From the NCBI RefSeq assembly GCF_023149035.1, contig NZ_JAHXMY010000001.1, positions 1 to 64,000 on the forward strand: a DNA stretch of 64,000 bases, written 5' to 3'. Positions 10,657 to 19,438 of this stretch are shown in pieces. The notes beneath the pieces were generated by a model that was not told the DNA's origin, did not search any database, and was given only the letters and a program-made list of their open reading frames with translations. The DNA is from Microbacterium sp. EYE_78. Its GTDB lineage: Bacteria > Actinomycetota > Actinomycetes > Actinomycetales > Microbacteriaceae. The position numbers were made by a program, and so were the translations under genes. Within the stretch, counting starts at the first letter, position 1. Each line of letters starts with the position of its first letter.

Positions 10657-11550
10657 CTACTTCAGTCCGGTCATCGCGATGCCCTGCACGAAGTAGCGCT
10701 GCAGGAACAGGAACAGCAGCAGGATCGGCGTCACGACGAGGACCGACCCCGCCATCAGCAGCCCGTAGTACGTGCCGTTCGACCCGACCGAGTAGAGCGA
10801 CAGCGCCACCGGCAGGGTGTACATCTGCTCGGTCTGGGCCACCACGAGCGGCCAGAGGAAGTTGTTCCACGAGCCGAGGAAGGTGAGGATCGCGAGCGTG
10901 GCGATCGGGGGGCCGCACTGCGGCAGCACGACGCGCAAGAAGATGCGCCACTCCCCCGCCCCGTCGATGCGCGCCGCCTCGATCAGCGCGTCCGGCACGC
11001 CCATGATGAACTGCCGCATGAGGAACACGCCGAGCGGTCCCGCCAGGAACGGCAGGATGAGCGCCGGATACGTGTTGACGAGGCCCATGTTCGCGACGAG
11101 GACGAACATCGGCACGAGCGTCACGACACCCGGGACCATCAAGGTCAGCAGCACGAGGCCGAACAGCACCTTCTTGCCGGGGAACTCCAGCTTCGCGAGC
11201 GCATACGCGACCATCGAGCAGAACACGATGTTGCCGACCACGACGACGAGCGCCACGACCACCGAATTCAGGAAGAACTGTCCGTAGTCCAGCTGCGTCA
11301 GCCACTGCGAGTAGTTGTCGAGCGTCGCCTGCTCGGGCCACCACGTGATGGGCCGCTGCAGCAGCTCGCCCTGCGTCTTGAAGCTGCCGAGCAGCATCCA
11401 CATGAACGGCGCGAGGGTCAAGAGCAGCCCGATCGTCAGCGCGAGGTAGGTGACGCCGCGCGACCAGCCGATCGGCCGTCGACGCCGGCGGGGCGCGGCA
11501 TCCGTCGTCACCGCGGCCTTCTCGGGCTCGGTCACCGTCGTGATCGCCAT
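10657..11550 (-). CDS. carbohydrate ABC transporter permease (MalG-like, CUT1)
   Basis: The 297-residue inner-membrane permease has six predicted helices. The EAA coupling motif reads DALIEAARIDGAGEWRIFLRVVLP, which is typical of CUT1 sugar importers. It is the last gene of a minus-strand operon: binding lipoprotein, MalF-like permease, then this. It begins 1 nt after the MalF-like stop. No ATP-binding gene accompanies the operon, so a shared ATPase of the MsiK type encoded elsewhere is expected (family knowledge plus absence here). Confidence 0.93.
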   Translation of the reverse strand: MAITTVTEPEKAAVTTDAAPRRRRRPIGWSRGVTYLALTIGLLLTLAPFMWMLLGSFKTQGELLQRPITWWPEQATLDNYSQWLTQLDYGQFFLNSVVVALVVVVGNIVFCSMVAYALAKLEFPGKKVLFGLVLLTLMVPGVVTLVPMFVLVANMGLVNTYPALILPFLAGPLGVFLMRQFIMGVPDALIEAARIDGAGEWRIFLRVVLPQCGPPIATLAILTFLGSWNNFLWPLVVAQTEQMYTLPVALSLYSVGSNGTYYGLLMAGSVLVVTPILLLFLFLQRYFVQGIAMTGLK

Positions 11551-11551
11551 G

Positions 11552-12478
11552 TCAGTTGTCCTTCGATCGCAGCAACCGGAACTGCACGGCCGACAGCGCT
11601 GCGATGAACGCGAACAGCACGTAGGCCGCCGCGGACGCGAGCGAGTAGTCGCCGTATCCGAACTGGTTGTAGACGTAGTAGCTGATGGTGAGGGTCGAGT
11701 TCAGCGGACCACCCTGGGTCATCACGAAGGGCTCCTCGAAGACCTGCAGGAAGCCGACCGACAGGAGGACCGCGCCGAGCAGCAGCGTCGGCCGCATGAG
11801 CGGCAGCGTCATGCTCGTGAAACGACGCCAGGCGCTCGCGCCGTCGACCTCGGCGGCCTCGTAGACGTCCCGCGGGATCGCCTGCAGGCCCGCCAGGAAG
11901 ATGATCATGAGCGTGCCCATGTTGCGCCAGGCGCCCATCACGATGATCGACGGCATCGCCCAGACCGGGTCGTTCAGCCAATCCGGGCCGTTGATCCCGA
12001 CCCAGGACAGCACCGTGTTGAGCAGCCCTGAGTCCTGCAGGATGAACTTCCACACGACGGCGACCGCGACGATCGATGTCACGACCGGCGTGTAGAAGCC
12101 CACCCGGAAGACGCTGCGGAACTTCTCGATGCCCGAGTTCAGCGCGACCGCCAGCAGCAGTCCGAGCGCCATCGTGAGCGGGATGCCGACACCGACGAAG
12201 TAGAAGGTGTTGACGATCGACTTCACGAACAGTTCGTCCTGGAACAGCGCGACGAAGTTGTCGAACCCGATCACGTTGACCGAGAACGGCGAGCGCAGGT
12301 CCCGCACGCCGAGATCGGTGAACGACATCGCGAACGAGCCCAGCAGCGGGCCGAGCATGAAGACAGCGAAGATGACGAGGAACGGCAGGGCGAACAGCCA
12401 CGCCACCACCGCGGTGCGGCGCCGCTGGGCGGCGAAGCCTCCTCGCCGCCCAGCCGCGCTCGTCGAGACGAGCGCCAC
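11552..12478 (-). CDS. carbohydrate ABC transporter permease (MalF-like, CUT1)
   Basis: The 308-residue partner permease has a short basic N terminus (RRGGFAAQRRR), six helices, and the coupling motif DVYEAAEVDGASAWRRFTSMTLP. The open frame extends 200 codons further upstream, but that part is antisense-frame overlap with the binding-protein gene. The GTG at 12478 lies 5 nt past that gene's stop and fits translational coupling. It is predicted to form the channel with the MalG-like protein. Confidence 0.9.
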   Translation of the reverse strand: MALVSTSAAGRRGGFAAQRRRTAVVAWLFALPFLVIFAVFMLGPLLGSFAMSFTDLGVRDLRSPFSVNVIGFDNFVALFQDELFVKSIVNTFYFVGVGIPLTMALGLLLAVALNSGIEKFRSVFRVGFYTPVVTSIVAVAVVWKFILQDSGLLNTVLSWVGINGPDWLNDPVWAMPSIIVMGAWRNMGTLMIIFLAGLQAIPRDVYEAAEVDGASAWRRFTSMTLPLMRPTLLLGAVLLSVGFLQVFEEPFVMTQGGPLNSTLTISYYVYNQFGYGDYSLASAAAYVLFAFIAALSAVQFRLLRSKDN

Positions 12479-12483
12479 GATGG

Positions 12484-13770
12484 TTACCAGCCCGTGCCGA
12501 GCGACTCGGCCTTGGCGATGATGGCGGATGCCGCATCCGCCGCACTGCTGCCGTTGGCGACCTTCTCGGCCTCGGTCTCGATGAACGCCGACATCTCGTT
12601 CCAGCTCGGCACCGACGGCGGAGCCACGGTGTCCTCGAGCTGCTCGTTCAGGACCGACAGGCGCGGGTCGGAGGTGAACGGCTCGGAGTCGAGGGCGGAG
12701 GTCACGGCCGGCAAGGCGTTGACCGTCTCGAACCATTGCTGCTGCGTCTCGGGGTCGGAGAGCCACTTGATGAGCTTCCAGGCGCCGTCGGCGTTCTCCG
12801 CGTCCTCGAACACACCGAGGTGCCCGCCGCCGAGGTACGAGTCGTTGTTGTCGGCGCCAGCCGGCACCGGCGCGGTGCCGACGTTCTCGTCGACCCACTC
12901 CGGCGACTCCTGGTCGCCCAGCACGCCGACCATCCACGGGCCGGAGATGAACGCGGGGTTCGAACCGCTCGCGAACGCGGCCGTCTGCTCGTCGCCATAA
13001 CCGGACATGGGCGCGAGACCTTCGGTGAAGAACGAGGCGTAGTACTCGAGCGCGTCGGTGAGGGCAGCCTCGTCCCACGCATAGGCGGTGCCGTCGTCGT
13101 TCAGCACCTCGCCGCCGGCCTGCGCGTAGAACGGCAGGATGACCTGCGTCGAGTCCTCGGCGTCACCCATCGGCAACTGGATGCCGTAGTCCGACCCGTT
13201 CTCCTGCATCGCCGTCGCGAAGGCGGTCAGGTCGTCCCACGTCTTCGGAGCCTCGACTCCCGCCTGCTCGGCGAGGTCGGTCCGGTAGTACATGACGCGC
13301 GTCTCGACGTACCACGGCACGGCGTACGCCGTGCCCTCGACCTCGGTCGACTCGAGCGCGGTCTCGTTGAACGAGTCGTCGTCGACGAGGTCGTCGGGCA
13401 CCTGTGCGAGGCCACCCGCTGCGACCATCGAGGGCAGCAGCGACGAGCCGATCATGATCGCATCGGGAACGGTGCCGGCGGCGACGGCGGTCTGGTACTT
13501 GGTCATCACGTCCGTCCACGGGATGGACGTGACGGTGACGCTCGCCTCGGGATTGTCCTCGACGAAGGCGTCGGCGAAGTCGCCGAGGTTCTCGCCCTCC
13601 TCACCCATCGCCCAGATCTCGATCTCACCGGTCGCGGGGGAATCGTCGACCGTGACGGCCTCGCCGCCACCGCCCTGGCCGGCGTCGTCCGCCCGGCCGC
13701 ATCCGGCGAGGGCCAGCATGCCCACCACACCGATCGCTCCGAACGCGAGTGCCTTGTTCCGCATCTTCAC
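12484..13770 (-). CDS. extracellular solute-binding lipoprotein, family 1 (sugar)
   Basis: The 428-residue protein has a lipoprotein signal with lipobox LAGC (Cys24 from the GTG, Cys22 from the ATG). A family-1 binding fold follows (IEIWAMGEEGENLGDFADAF at the start of the mature domain; GPWMVGVLG later, typical of CUT1 binding proteins). Two starts are possible: GTG at 13770, 5 nt after a strong GGAGG, or ATG at 13764 at 11 nt; I chose the first on spacing. It is the first gene of the second importer and faces a TetR gene. The ligand is an oligosaccharide by family; it cannot be narrowed. Confidence 0.9.
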   Translation of the reverse strand: MKMRNKALAFGAIGVVGMLALAGCGRADDAGQGGGGEAVTVDDSPATGEIEIWAMGEEGENLGDFADAFVEDNPEASVTVTSIPWTDVMTKYQTAVAAGTVPDAIMIGSSLLPSMVAAGGLAQVPDDLVDDDSFNETALESTEVEGTAYAVPWYVETRVMYYRTDLAEQAGVEAPKTWDDLTAFATAMQENGSDYGIQLPMGDAEDSTQVILPFYAQAGGEVLNDDGTAYAWDEAALTDALEYYASFFTEGLAPMSGYGDEQTAAFASGSNPAFISGPWMVGVLGDQESPEWVDENVGTAPVPAGADNNDSYLGGGHLGVFEDAENADGAWKLIKWLSDPETQQQWFETVNALPAVTSALDSEPFTSDPRLSVLNEQLEDTVAPPSVPSWNEMSAFIETEAEKVANGSSAADAASAIIAKAESLGTGW

Positions 13771-13814
13771 GGGATCCTCCTCATCGAGTCTTGACGCCGC
13801 GGCAGCTGATCGGG

Positions 13815-13844
13815 AAACTAACTTAGCAACTGCTCGCTTAGTTT
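13815..13844. promoter_or_regulatory. TetR-type operator candidate in the second sugar locus
   Basis: The inverted repeat AAACTAA (13815-13821) / TTAGTTT (13838-13844) has a 16-nt centre, in the gap between the divergent binding-protein and TetR genes. On the minus strand a TAAGTT -10-like box (13825-13820) is inside it. AT-rich against a GC-rich background. It shares the core AAGTTA/TAAGTT with the operator candidate at 2414-2437. Confidence 0.55.
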
Positions 13845-13890
13845 GTTGAGCATAGACTGGCGGCAACCCCCCTCGCAAGAGAGCAGGCCG

Positions 13891-14550
13891 ATGAGCAACG
13901 CAGCCGAGAACGCCGAGCCCGATGCCCCCGAGCCCGATGTCCCTGAGCGCCCCGACCTCCGACGGGTGCGCGGCGACAAGCGGCGGTCCACGATCCTCGA
14001 GACCGCCGTCGAGGTGTTCGGCGAACAGGGCTACCGCGGCACGTCGCTGCGTGAGATCGCCCGCCGTGTCGGCATCTCGGATGCCGGCCTGCTGCACCAC
14101 TTCGGATCGAAGATGGGCCTGCTCGCGGCCACGATCGCCGCGCGCGACGAGATCGACCGCGACCGCCGCGAGCAATCCGAGGCCGCAGGTGTCGCCTTCG
14201 TCGACACCATGCGCGAGCAGGTCGCCCGCAACACCCGCTCCCCCGGTCTCGTGGCGCTGCACGTCGTGCTCTCGGCCGAAGCGACCGACCCGCAGCATCC
14301 GGCGCACGAGTCCTTCCGCGAGCGCTACCGAGCCATCCGCCATCAGGACGACGAGTCGTTCTCCCGCCTGCAGGAGCAGGGCGAGCTGCGCACCGACCTC
14401 GACCCGGAGCGCGTCGGCCAACTGGTGACCGCCATGATGGACGGCCTCCAGCTGCAGTGGCTGCTCGACCCGGACGCCGTCGACATGGAGGGCCTGTTCG
14501 AGGACTTCCTGCACCTGCTCGAGATTCCGCCGGCGTCGCACGGCGAGTAA
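13891..14550 (+). CDS. TetR/AcrR-family transcriptional regulator
   Basis: The 219-residue protein has an acidic, Pro-rich N-terminal tail, a TetR DNA-binding domain at about residues 28-74 (EIARRVGISDAGLLHHFGSK), and a helical ligand domain ending MMDGLQLQWLLDP. It is close in pattern to the TetR at 1692-2339. It is divergent from the CUT1 importer, whose promoter region carries an inverted repeat, so autoregulation and repression of the importer are likely. The ATG at 13891 follows GAGAGCAGG and is preferred over an upstream TTG at 13843 that lies in the operator. Confidence 0.92.
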   Translation: MSNAAENAEPDAPEPDVPERPDLRRVRGDKRRSTILETAVEVFGEQGYRGTSLREIARRVGISDAGLLHHFGSKMGLLAATIAARDEIDRDRREQSEAAGVAFVDTMREQVARNTRSPGLVALHVVLSAEATDPQHPAHESFRERYRAIRHQDDESFSRLQEQGELRTDLDPERVGQLVTAMMDGLQLQWLLDPDAVDMEGLFEDFLHLLEIPPASHGE

Positions 14551-14580
14551 GAACCGTCCCAGTGCCGGACATGGGTCAGC

Positions 14581-15123
14581 ATGGTGGCCATGTCCCACGC
14601 AGACCGTCGTCGGCGCTTCGAAGAGATCGCAGCCGACGTCACCGAGCCCGTGCGGCGCTATGTCGCGCGCCGGGCGGCGGCTGCCGACGTCGACGACGTC
14701 CTGTCCGAGACGCTCCTCGCGCTGTGGCGGCGACTGGACGACGTCCCCGCCGAGCACATCGCGTGGGCGATCGGGGTGGCCCGCCTGCAGCTCGCCAACG
14801 CCGATCGAGCCTCACGGCGTCGGGACCGCCTGGCGAACCGCATCCGCGCGATCGATCCACCGTGCGCGCATTCGGAACCGAGCGACGAGGTCGACGACGC
14901 CGTCCGTGCCGTCCTCGCGACGCTGAGACCGCCGGATGCCGAGGTGCTGCGACTGTGGTCGTGGGAGCAGCTCGAGCCGCGCGAGATCGCGGTCGCACTC
15001 GGGATCACGGCGAACGCCGCCGCCGTCAGGCTGCACCGGGCGCGGGGACGATTCGCCCAGGCCTGGCGTAAGGAACAGGCGGCGGACGGACATGTCGGAG
15101 TGAAGGAGAGGAGCGGACGATGA
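14581..15123 (+). CDS. RNA polymerase sigma-70-like factor (ECF type)
   Basis: The 180-residue protein has a region-2 helix (VRRYVARRAAAADVDDVLSETLLALWRR, residues ~24-51) and a region-4 HTH (LEPREIAVALGITANAAAVRLHRARGRF, ~132-159). It is therefore a small two-domain sigma factor. A second ATG at 14590 (MSHADRR) is equally possible. It overlaps the next gene, a membrane protein, by ATGA; this arrangement is usual for a sigma factor and its membrane-bound antagonist or effector. Confidence 0.85.
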   Translation: MVAMSHADRRRRFEEIAADVTEPVRRYVARRAAAADVDDVLSETLLALWRRLDDVPAEHIAWAIGVARLQLANADRASRRRDRLANRIRAIDPPCAHSEPSDEVDDAVRAVLATLRPPDAEVLRLWSWEQLEPREIAVALGITANAAAVRLHRARGRFAQAWRKEQAADGHVGVKERSGR

Positions 15124-15713
15124 CTCGTGGCGAACAGGACGACCTGCGACAGCTGATCCGTCGCGCCGACCCCTCCGCGTCGCTCGCACCCCTGCGAGGC
15201 GATCAGCACACCCGACTCGTGGAGGACACCATGACCCGCACCGACACCGCACCCCCGAGCCCGCGCGTCCGCATCCCGCGGCGGGCCTGGGCCCTCGGCG
15301 GCGGCATCGCCGTCGCCGCCGCCGCGGCAGCGTTCGTGCTGCCGGCGACGCTGACGCCGCCCGCACCCGCCACCCGGCTCGAGCTCGCGCCGGACGGTGG
15401 CGCGATGGCCAGCTGCGCGGAGATCACCCCCGAGGTGATCGCGCAGGCCGACGACGCCTTCCGCGCGACCGTCACCTCCATCGAGGGCGGTGTCGTGACG
15501 CTCACCGTGGCGGAGCGCTTCGCCGGCGACATCGGCGACACCGTGGAGGTGGCCCAGGGCGAGGACAGCGCGATTGACGGCGCGCCGATCGTCTTCGAGG
15601 ACGACACGACCTATCTGATCGCGGCGACCGACGGCGTCGTCGCGACGTGCGGCGTGAGCGGCGAGGACTCCCCGGAGCTCGACACGCTCTACCGCGACGC
15701 GTTCGGCGGCTGA
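15120..15713 (+). CDS. one-pass membrane protein coupled to the sigma factor (possible anti-sigma)
   Basis: The 197-residue protein has a ~50-residue cytoplasmic N terminus, a single membrane helix at about residues 56-78 (WALGGGIAVAAAAAAFVLPATL), and an outer domain with two Cys (SCAEITPE and VATCGVSG). I do not recognise a zinc anti-sigma motif, so the anti-sigma role is inferred only from its ATGA overlap with the sigma gene. The outer domain resembles an OB/beta-barrel in hydrophobic pattern, but the family is unknown to me. Confidence 0.75.
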   Translation: MTRGEQDDLRQLIRRADPSASLAPLRGDQHTRLVEDTMTRTDTAPPSPRVRIPRRAWALGGGIAVAAAAAAFVLPATLTPPAPATRLELAPDGGAMASCAEITPEVIAQADDAFRATVTSIEGGVVTLTVAERFAGDIGDTVEVAQGEDSAIDGAPIVFEDDTTYLIAATDGVVATCGVSGEDSPELDTLYRDAFGG

Positions 15714-15737
15714 GCGCGACCGGGCGCCCCGTCCGCG

Positions 15738-16457
15738 CTAGACCGGCGCGAGGCGGTACAGCACCTCGGGGCGCCCTCGCCGGCCATACCGATGCGCCAC
15801 CACGATGGCCCCCGTCTCCGCGAGATGCGCCAGGTACCGGTGCGCCGTCGCGCGCGACATCGCGCAGTCCTCCGCCACCTCGGCGACCGAGCGCCCCGTG
15901 ACGGCATCGAGCGCCGCGAGCACGCGGTCGAGCGTCGGGAGCGCCAGCCCTTTCGGCAGCGGCCTCGTGCCGCTCTCGCGTGTCGCGGCCGCGACGGTGC
16001 GGATGCCGCCGGTCGCCAGCAGTCGATCGATCTCGCCCTGGGCGAGCGGGCGCTCACGACCGGCATCCGACCGCGCCTGCACCTGCTCGCGGTACCGCTC
16101 GAGCCGGGCACGCAGCGCCGCCTCGGTGAACGGCTTCACGAGATACCCCACGACGCGGGCGGCGAGCGCCTGTCGAACGGTCGTCTGATCGTTCGACGAG
16201 CTGATCACCAGCACATCCGGACCGTCCCCGCCGAGCGTCCGCAGCCGGTGCAGTACCTCCACACCGCTGATGTCGGGCAGGCGCATGTCGAGCAGCACGA
16301 GGTCGACGCCCGAAGCGCTGCGGGCGACGGCATCCTCCCCCGTTCCGGCCGCACCCGCGACCGTGAACCCGGACACGTCGTCGACGAAACCGCAGTGCAG
16401 TGCCCGTGCACCGCGGTCGTCGTCGACGACGAGCACCCGGATCGACGCTTCGCTCAC
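15738..16457 (-). CDS. response regulator, CitB/DcuR type
   Basis: The 239-residue protein has a receiver domain (DDD 12-14, phospho-acceptor Asp57 in LLDMRLPD, Lys in VKPF) and a C-terminal HTH (RSVAEVAEDCAMSRATAHRYLAHL), as in CitB/DcuR/MaeR. It acts on carboxylate genes in that family. The GTG start overlaps the kinase stop by GTGA. It is divergent from the TctCBA transporter, its likely target. Confidence 0.9.
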   Translation of the reverse strand: MSEASIRVLVVDDDRGARALHCGFVDDVSGFTVAGAAGTGEDAVARSASGVDLVLLDMRLPDISGVEVLHRLRTLGGDGPDVLVISSSNDQTTVRQALAARVVGYLVKPFTEAALRARLERYREQVQARSDAGRERPLAQGEIDRLLATGGIRTVAAATRESGTRPLPKGLALPTLDRVLAALDAVTGRSVAEVAEDCAMSRATAHRYLAHLAETGAIVVAHRYGRRGRPEVLYRLAPV

Positions 16458-17716
16458 ACCCGCTCCATCTCGAACGCGAACCGCGCACCGCCGAGCGGCG
16501 ACGGACCGACCTCGATCGTCCCCCCGCGCGAGGTGACCGTCCGGCGGACCGTCTCGAGCCCGTATCCGCGGCCGAACCCCGACCCGTCGGGCTTCGTCGT
16601 GACGCCCTGCCCGAAGATGCGGCCGGCCATCCGAGGATCGACGCCCGGGCCGTCGTCGTCCACCGCGCCCGCGAGCACTCCGGCGGTGTCACGGAGCACG
16701 CAGCGCACGCGGGTCGCGCCCGCCTCGCCGGCGTTGCGGCAGAGGTTCGTGACGACCGTGACCGCGGCGTCGTCCAGATCGCCCTCGAGCGCCATGTCGA
16801 ATTCCGCCTGCGCACCCCATTCGAGCAGCTCCGCCCGCACCGCGTGCATCGTTGCTGACGCGAGCGGCCGGCCGTCGCCGCTGTCGACGTCGGCCGTCGC
16901 GACGGGGACCACATCCTCGATGTAGCCGAGCGCCTCGGCGGCGTCGCCCCGTGAGACCAGTCCGTGGATCACATGCAGTCGTGTGCCGAACTCATGGGCC
17001 TGCTCGCCCAGCGCCGCCGTCGTCCGGCGCATCTGCGCATTCTCGGCGGCCACCACGTCCGCGCGCCGGAACCGCCGCTCGACCGCGGCCGTCAGCGCGG
17101 AGCTCGCCAGCGTCGCGATCACGAGCGCGCCGATCCCCCACGGCAGCAGGGCGGCGAGCGCCGCATCCCGATCGGCCGCGATGCTCGACTCCAACACGCC
17201 CACCGCCACCATGCCGACGATGCGCTCCCCGTCGCGCACGGGGACCTTCGCACGCAGCGACGGCCCGGAGGCGCCGCGTTCGGTGCCGAGGAACGTCTCG
17301 CCCGCGAGCACGGGGGCGCCTGTCGTCTCCACCTGCACGCCGCGCTCGGATGCCGACGGATGCGTGATCCGGACCCCCTCGTCGTCCGTGATGACGACGT
17401 AGTACACCCCGGCCGACTCGCCCACCAGCTCGGCGAGCGGCTGCAGCGCCGCCGTCGCCGAGGCGAGATCGGCGGCGTCCGCGAGGTCGGTCGGGGTCCC
17501 GGCATCCGTCGTCGCCGAAAGGGTCGCTCGCACGTCGTCGAGGCCCGCGAGGCTCTCCGCGACACCCATGACCCGCTCGGCCGTCGCGTCGCGGATCGTG
17601 CGCTCCTGGACCGTCATGGCCACCGCGACCGTCACCGACAGCGCCGCGAGCGTGACGATCGACGGCAGGACGAGCAGCAGCAACCGCACCACACGGGGCC
17701 GCAGCGGAGACGCCAT
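16454..17716 (-). CDS. sensor histidine kinase, CitA/DcuS type
   Basis: The 420-residue kinase has membrane helix 1 at about residues 12-35, an extracytoplasmic PAS-like sensor domain (about 36-175), and helix 2 at about 190-212. A Spo0B-type dimerisation segment follows with QAHEF...LHVIHGL (phospho-acceptor His in HEF), then a HATPase_c domain (NLCRNAGEA N-box, DDGPG and GRGYGLE G-boxes). The usual cytoplasmic PAS between helix 2 and the His box is absent or minimal. CitA/DcuS sensors bind citrate or C4-dicarboxylates outside the cell. With the TctCBA genes alongside, a tricarboxylate or similar acid is the expected signal. Confidence 0.9.
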   Translation of the reverse strand: MASPLRPRVVRLLLLVLPSIVTLAALSVTVAVAMTVQERTIRDATAERVMGVAESLAGLDDVRATLSATTDAGTPTDLADAADLASATAALQPLAELVGESAGVYYVVITDDEGVRITHPSASERGVQVETTGAPVLAGETFLGTERGASGPSLRAKVPVRDGERIVGMVAVGVLESSIAADRDAALAALLPWGIGALVIATLASSALTAAVERRFRRADVVAAENAQMRRTTAALGEQAHEFGTRLHVIHGLVSRGDAAEALGYIEDVVPVATADVDSGDGRPLASATMHAVRAELLEWGAQAEFDMALEGDLDDAAVTVVTNLCRNAGEAGATRVRCVLRDTAGVLAGAVDDDGPGVDPRMAGRIFGQGVTTKPDGSGFGRGYGLETVRRTVTSRGGTIEVGPSPLGGARFAFEMERV

Positions 17717-17854
17717 CGTGCACCACTCCTCGTCGGTCGCGCGGTCCGTGAACGTTTAAGAGAACAACCACCGACGGATGCCGACTCGGCACCGCGCGCT
17801 GACATCCTATTTCGATCTCGCGGAGACGACGATGTCCGCGCGAACGGAGCGATG
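17717..17854. promoter_or_regulatory. divergent control region between the two-component pair and tctCBA
   Basis: This 138-bp gap must hold both promoters. An AT-rich patch GTTTAAGAGAACAA around 17754-17767 stands out and is a candidate site for the response regulator. I see no strong inverted repeat and no clear -35/-10 pair. Confidence 0.35.
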
Positions 17855-18877
17855 ATGACCCCCACAGACACCCCCACGACCCGCGCGACCCGCGCGACCC
17901 CGCGGACCGTCATCGGCCGCGTCATCGGCGGCGCGATCGCCGTCGCCGCCATCGGGACCGCGGCCGTCGGTTCGATCTCGTCGGCCGCGTCCGGGCAGGA
18001 GGTGGGCGCCTCGATGACGATCATCGCGCCCGCCGCAGCCGGCGGCGGCTGGGACGGCGTCGCTCGCGAACTGCAGCAGGCGCAGAAGGCGAACGGCCTC
18101 GTCAACAACGTGCAGGTCGTGAACATGCCAGGCGCCGGCGGCACCATCGCCCTCGGCAACGTGTCGGTCCTCGAGGGCCAGCCGAACAACATGCTGGTCG
18201 GCGGCACGGGCCTGTTGGCGGCGACGATCCAGTTCGACTCGGCGGCGACCCTCGACGACGTGACGCCGCTGGCCGTCGTCGTCGAGGAGTACGACGTGAT
18301 CGTCGTCCCCGCCGACTCGCCCTACGATTCCCTCGACGACCTCGTCGCGGCGTGGAAGGAGGATCCGAAGTCGATCCCGTGGACCGGCGGCGGCTCCTTC
18401 GACCAGCTCGTCGTCACCGACCTCGCCCTCGCGGCCGGCATCGATCCGATCGACACGACCTACATCTCCTCCGACGGCGGCGGTGAGGCCATCCAGGCAC
18501 TCCTGAACGGCACCGCCCAGGCGGCTGCGGGCGGGTACCCCGACAACATCGACCAGATCGAGGCGGGCCGCCTCCGCGCCCTGGCGCTCGTCGCGAGCCA
18601 GCCCATCGACGGCATCGACATCCCGACGGCGAAGGACCAGGGGTTCGACGTCTCGCTCACGAACTGGCGGTCACTCTCGGCCCCGACCGGTCTCGACGAG
18701 GACGACCGCGAGGCGCTCACCGACCTCGTGCTCGACAGCGTCGCGACCCCCCAGTGGGCAGACGCGATGGACCGCTACCACTGGACCGAGCGCATCATCA
18801 CCGGCGACGACCTCGACGCCTTCCTGCAGGACGAGGAATCCCGCATCCGCGCACTCTACGAGGAGATGGGCCTGTGA
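17855..18877 (+). CDS. tctC: tripartite tricarboxylate transporter substrate-binding protein
   Basis: The 340-residue exported protein has a Thr/Arg-rich N tail and a hydrophobic signal segment (VIGGAIAVAAIGTAAVGSISSAAS) with no lipobox Cys, then a TctC/Bug fold (MTIIAPAAAGGGWDGVAREL, MPGAGG). It captures carboxylates and delivers them to TctAB. The ATG at 17855 is best spaced from GGAG; another ATG lies one codon earlier. The stop overlaps tctB by GTGA. Confidence 0.92.
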   Translation: MTPTDTPTTRATRATPRTVIGRVIGGAIAVAAIGTAAVGSISSAASGQEVGASMTIIAPAAAGGGWDGVARELQQAQKANGLVNNVQVVNMPGAGGTIALGNVSVLEGQPNNMLVGGTGLLAATIQFDSAATLDDVTPLAVVVEEYDVIVVPADSPYDSLDDLVAAWKEDPKSIPWTGGGSFDQLVVTDLALAAGIDPIDTTYISSDGGGEAIQALLNGTAQAAAGGYPDNIDQIEAGRLRALALVASQPIDGIDIPTAKDQGFDVSLTNWRSLSAPTGLDEDDREALTDLVLDSVATPQWADAMDRYHWTERIITGDDLDAFLQDEESRIRALYEEMGL

Positions 18878-19437
18878 CCTTCCCCGCCAACCCCACCTCG
18901 GCCTCGGCCGTCATCGGCGAACGCCTGCGCCTCGTCTCGGGTCCCGGCCTCGCCGCCCTGCTGAAGGGCCTGACGATGCCGGTGATCCTCGCCGCGTTCG
19001 CAACCTACCTCGTCGTCGGCATCGTCACGATGCGGGTTCCCGAAGGCACCGCGTTCCCCGGACCGCAGTTCTTCCCCGGCATCATCGCAGCGGGCCTCTA
19101 CGCCTTCGCAGCGGCCCTGGTCGTCTCGGCGATCCGCGAGATCCGTGCGACGCCCGATCCCGTCGCATCGGGCGACGAGCCCGCGCGCGCCGTCCGCGTC
19201 GACATCCGGTCGTTCGCGTGGGTCGTCCTGTCGTTCCTGGCCTTCGCGTTCCTGCTCGAGTTCCTCGGATGGGTGATCGCGGCGGGCCTGCTCTTCTGGT
19301 GCGTGGCGCGCGCGTTCGGAGCCGCGCGGCCGCTCCAGAGCCTTGCGGTCGGGTTCACCCTGAGCTCGCTGGCGTACATCGGTTTCGACATGCTGCTCGG
19401 GATGCCCCTCCCGTCCGGTCTTCTCGGAGGGTTCTGA
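18874..19437 (+). CDS. tctB: tripartite tricarboxylate transporter small membrane subunit
   Basis: The 187-residue protein has four predicted helices, matching the TctB family length and topology. The GTG start is set by the GTGA overlap with tctC; the longer open frame upstream is an out-of-frame reading of tctC. It is followed 1 nt later by tctA. Confidence 0.88.
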   Translation: MTFPANPTSASAVIGERLRLVSGPGLAALLKGLTMPVILAAFATYLVVGIVTMRVPEGTAFPGPQFFPGIIAAGLYAFAAALVVSAIREIRATPDPVASGDEPARAVRVDIRSFAWVVLSFLAFAFLLEFLGWVIAAGLLFWCVARAFGAARPLQSLAVGFTLSSLAYIGFDMLLGMPLPSGLLGGF

Positions 19438-19438
19438 C

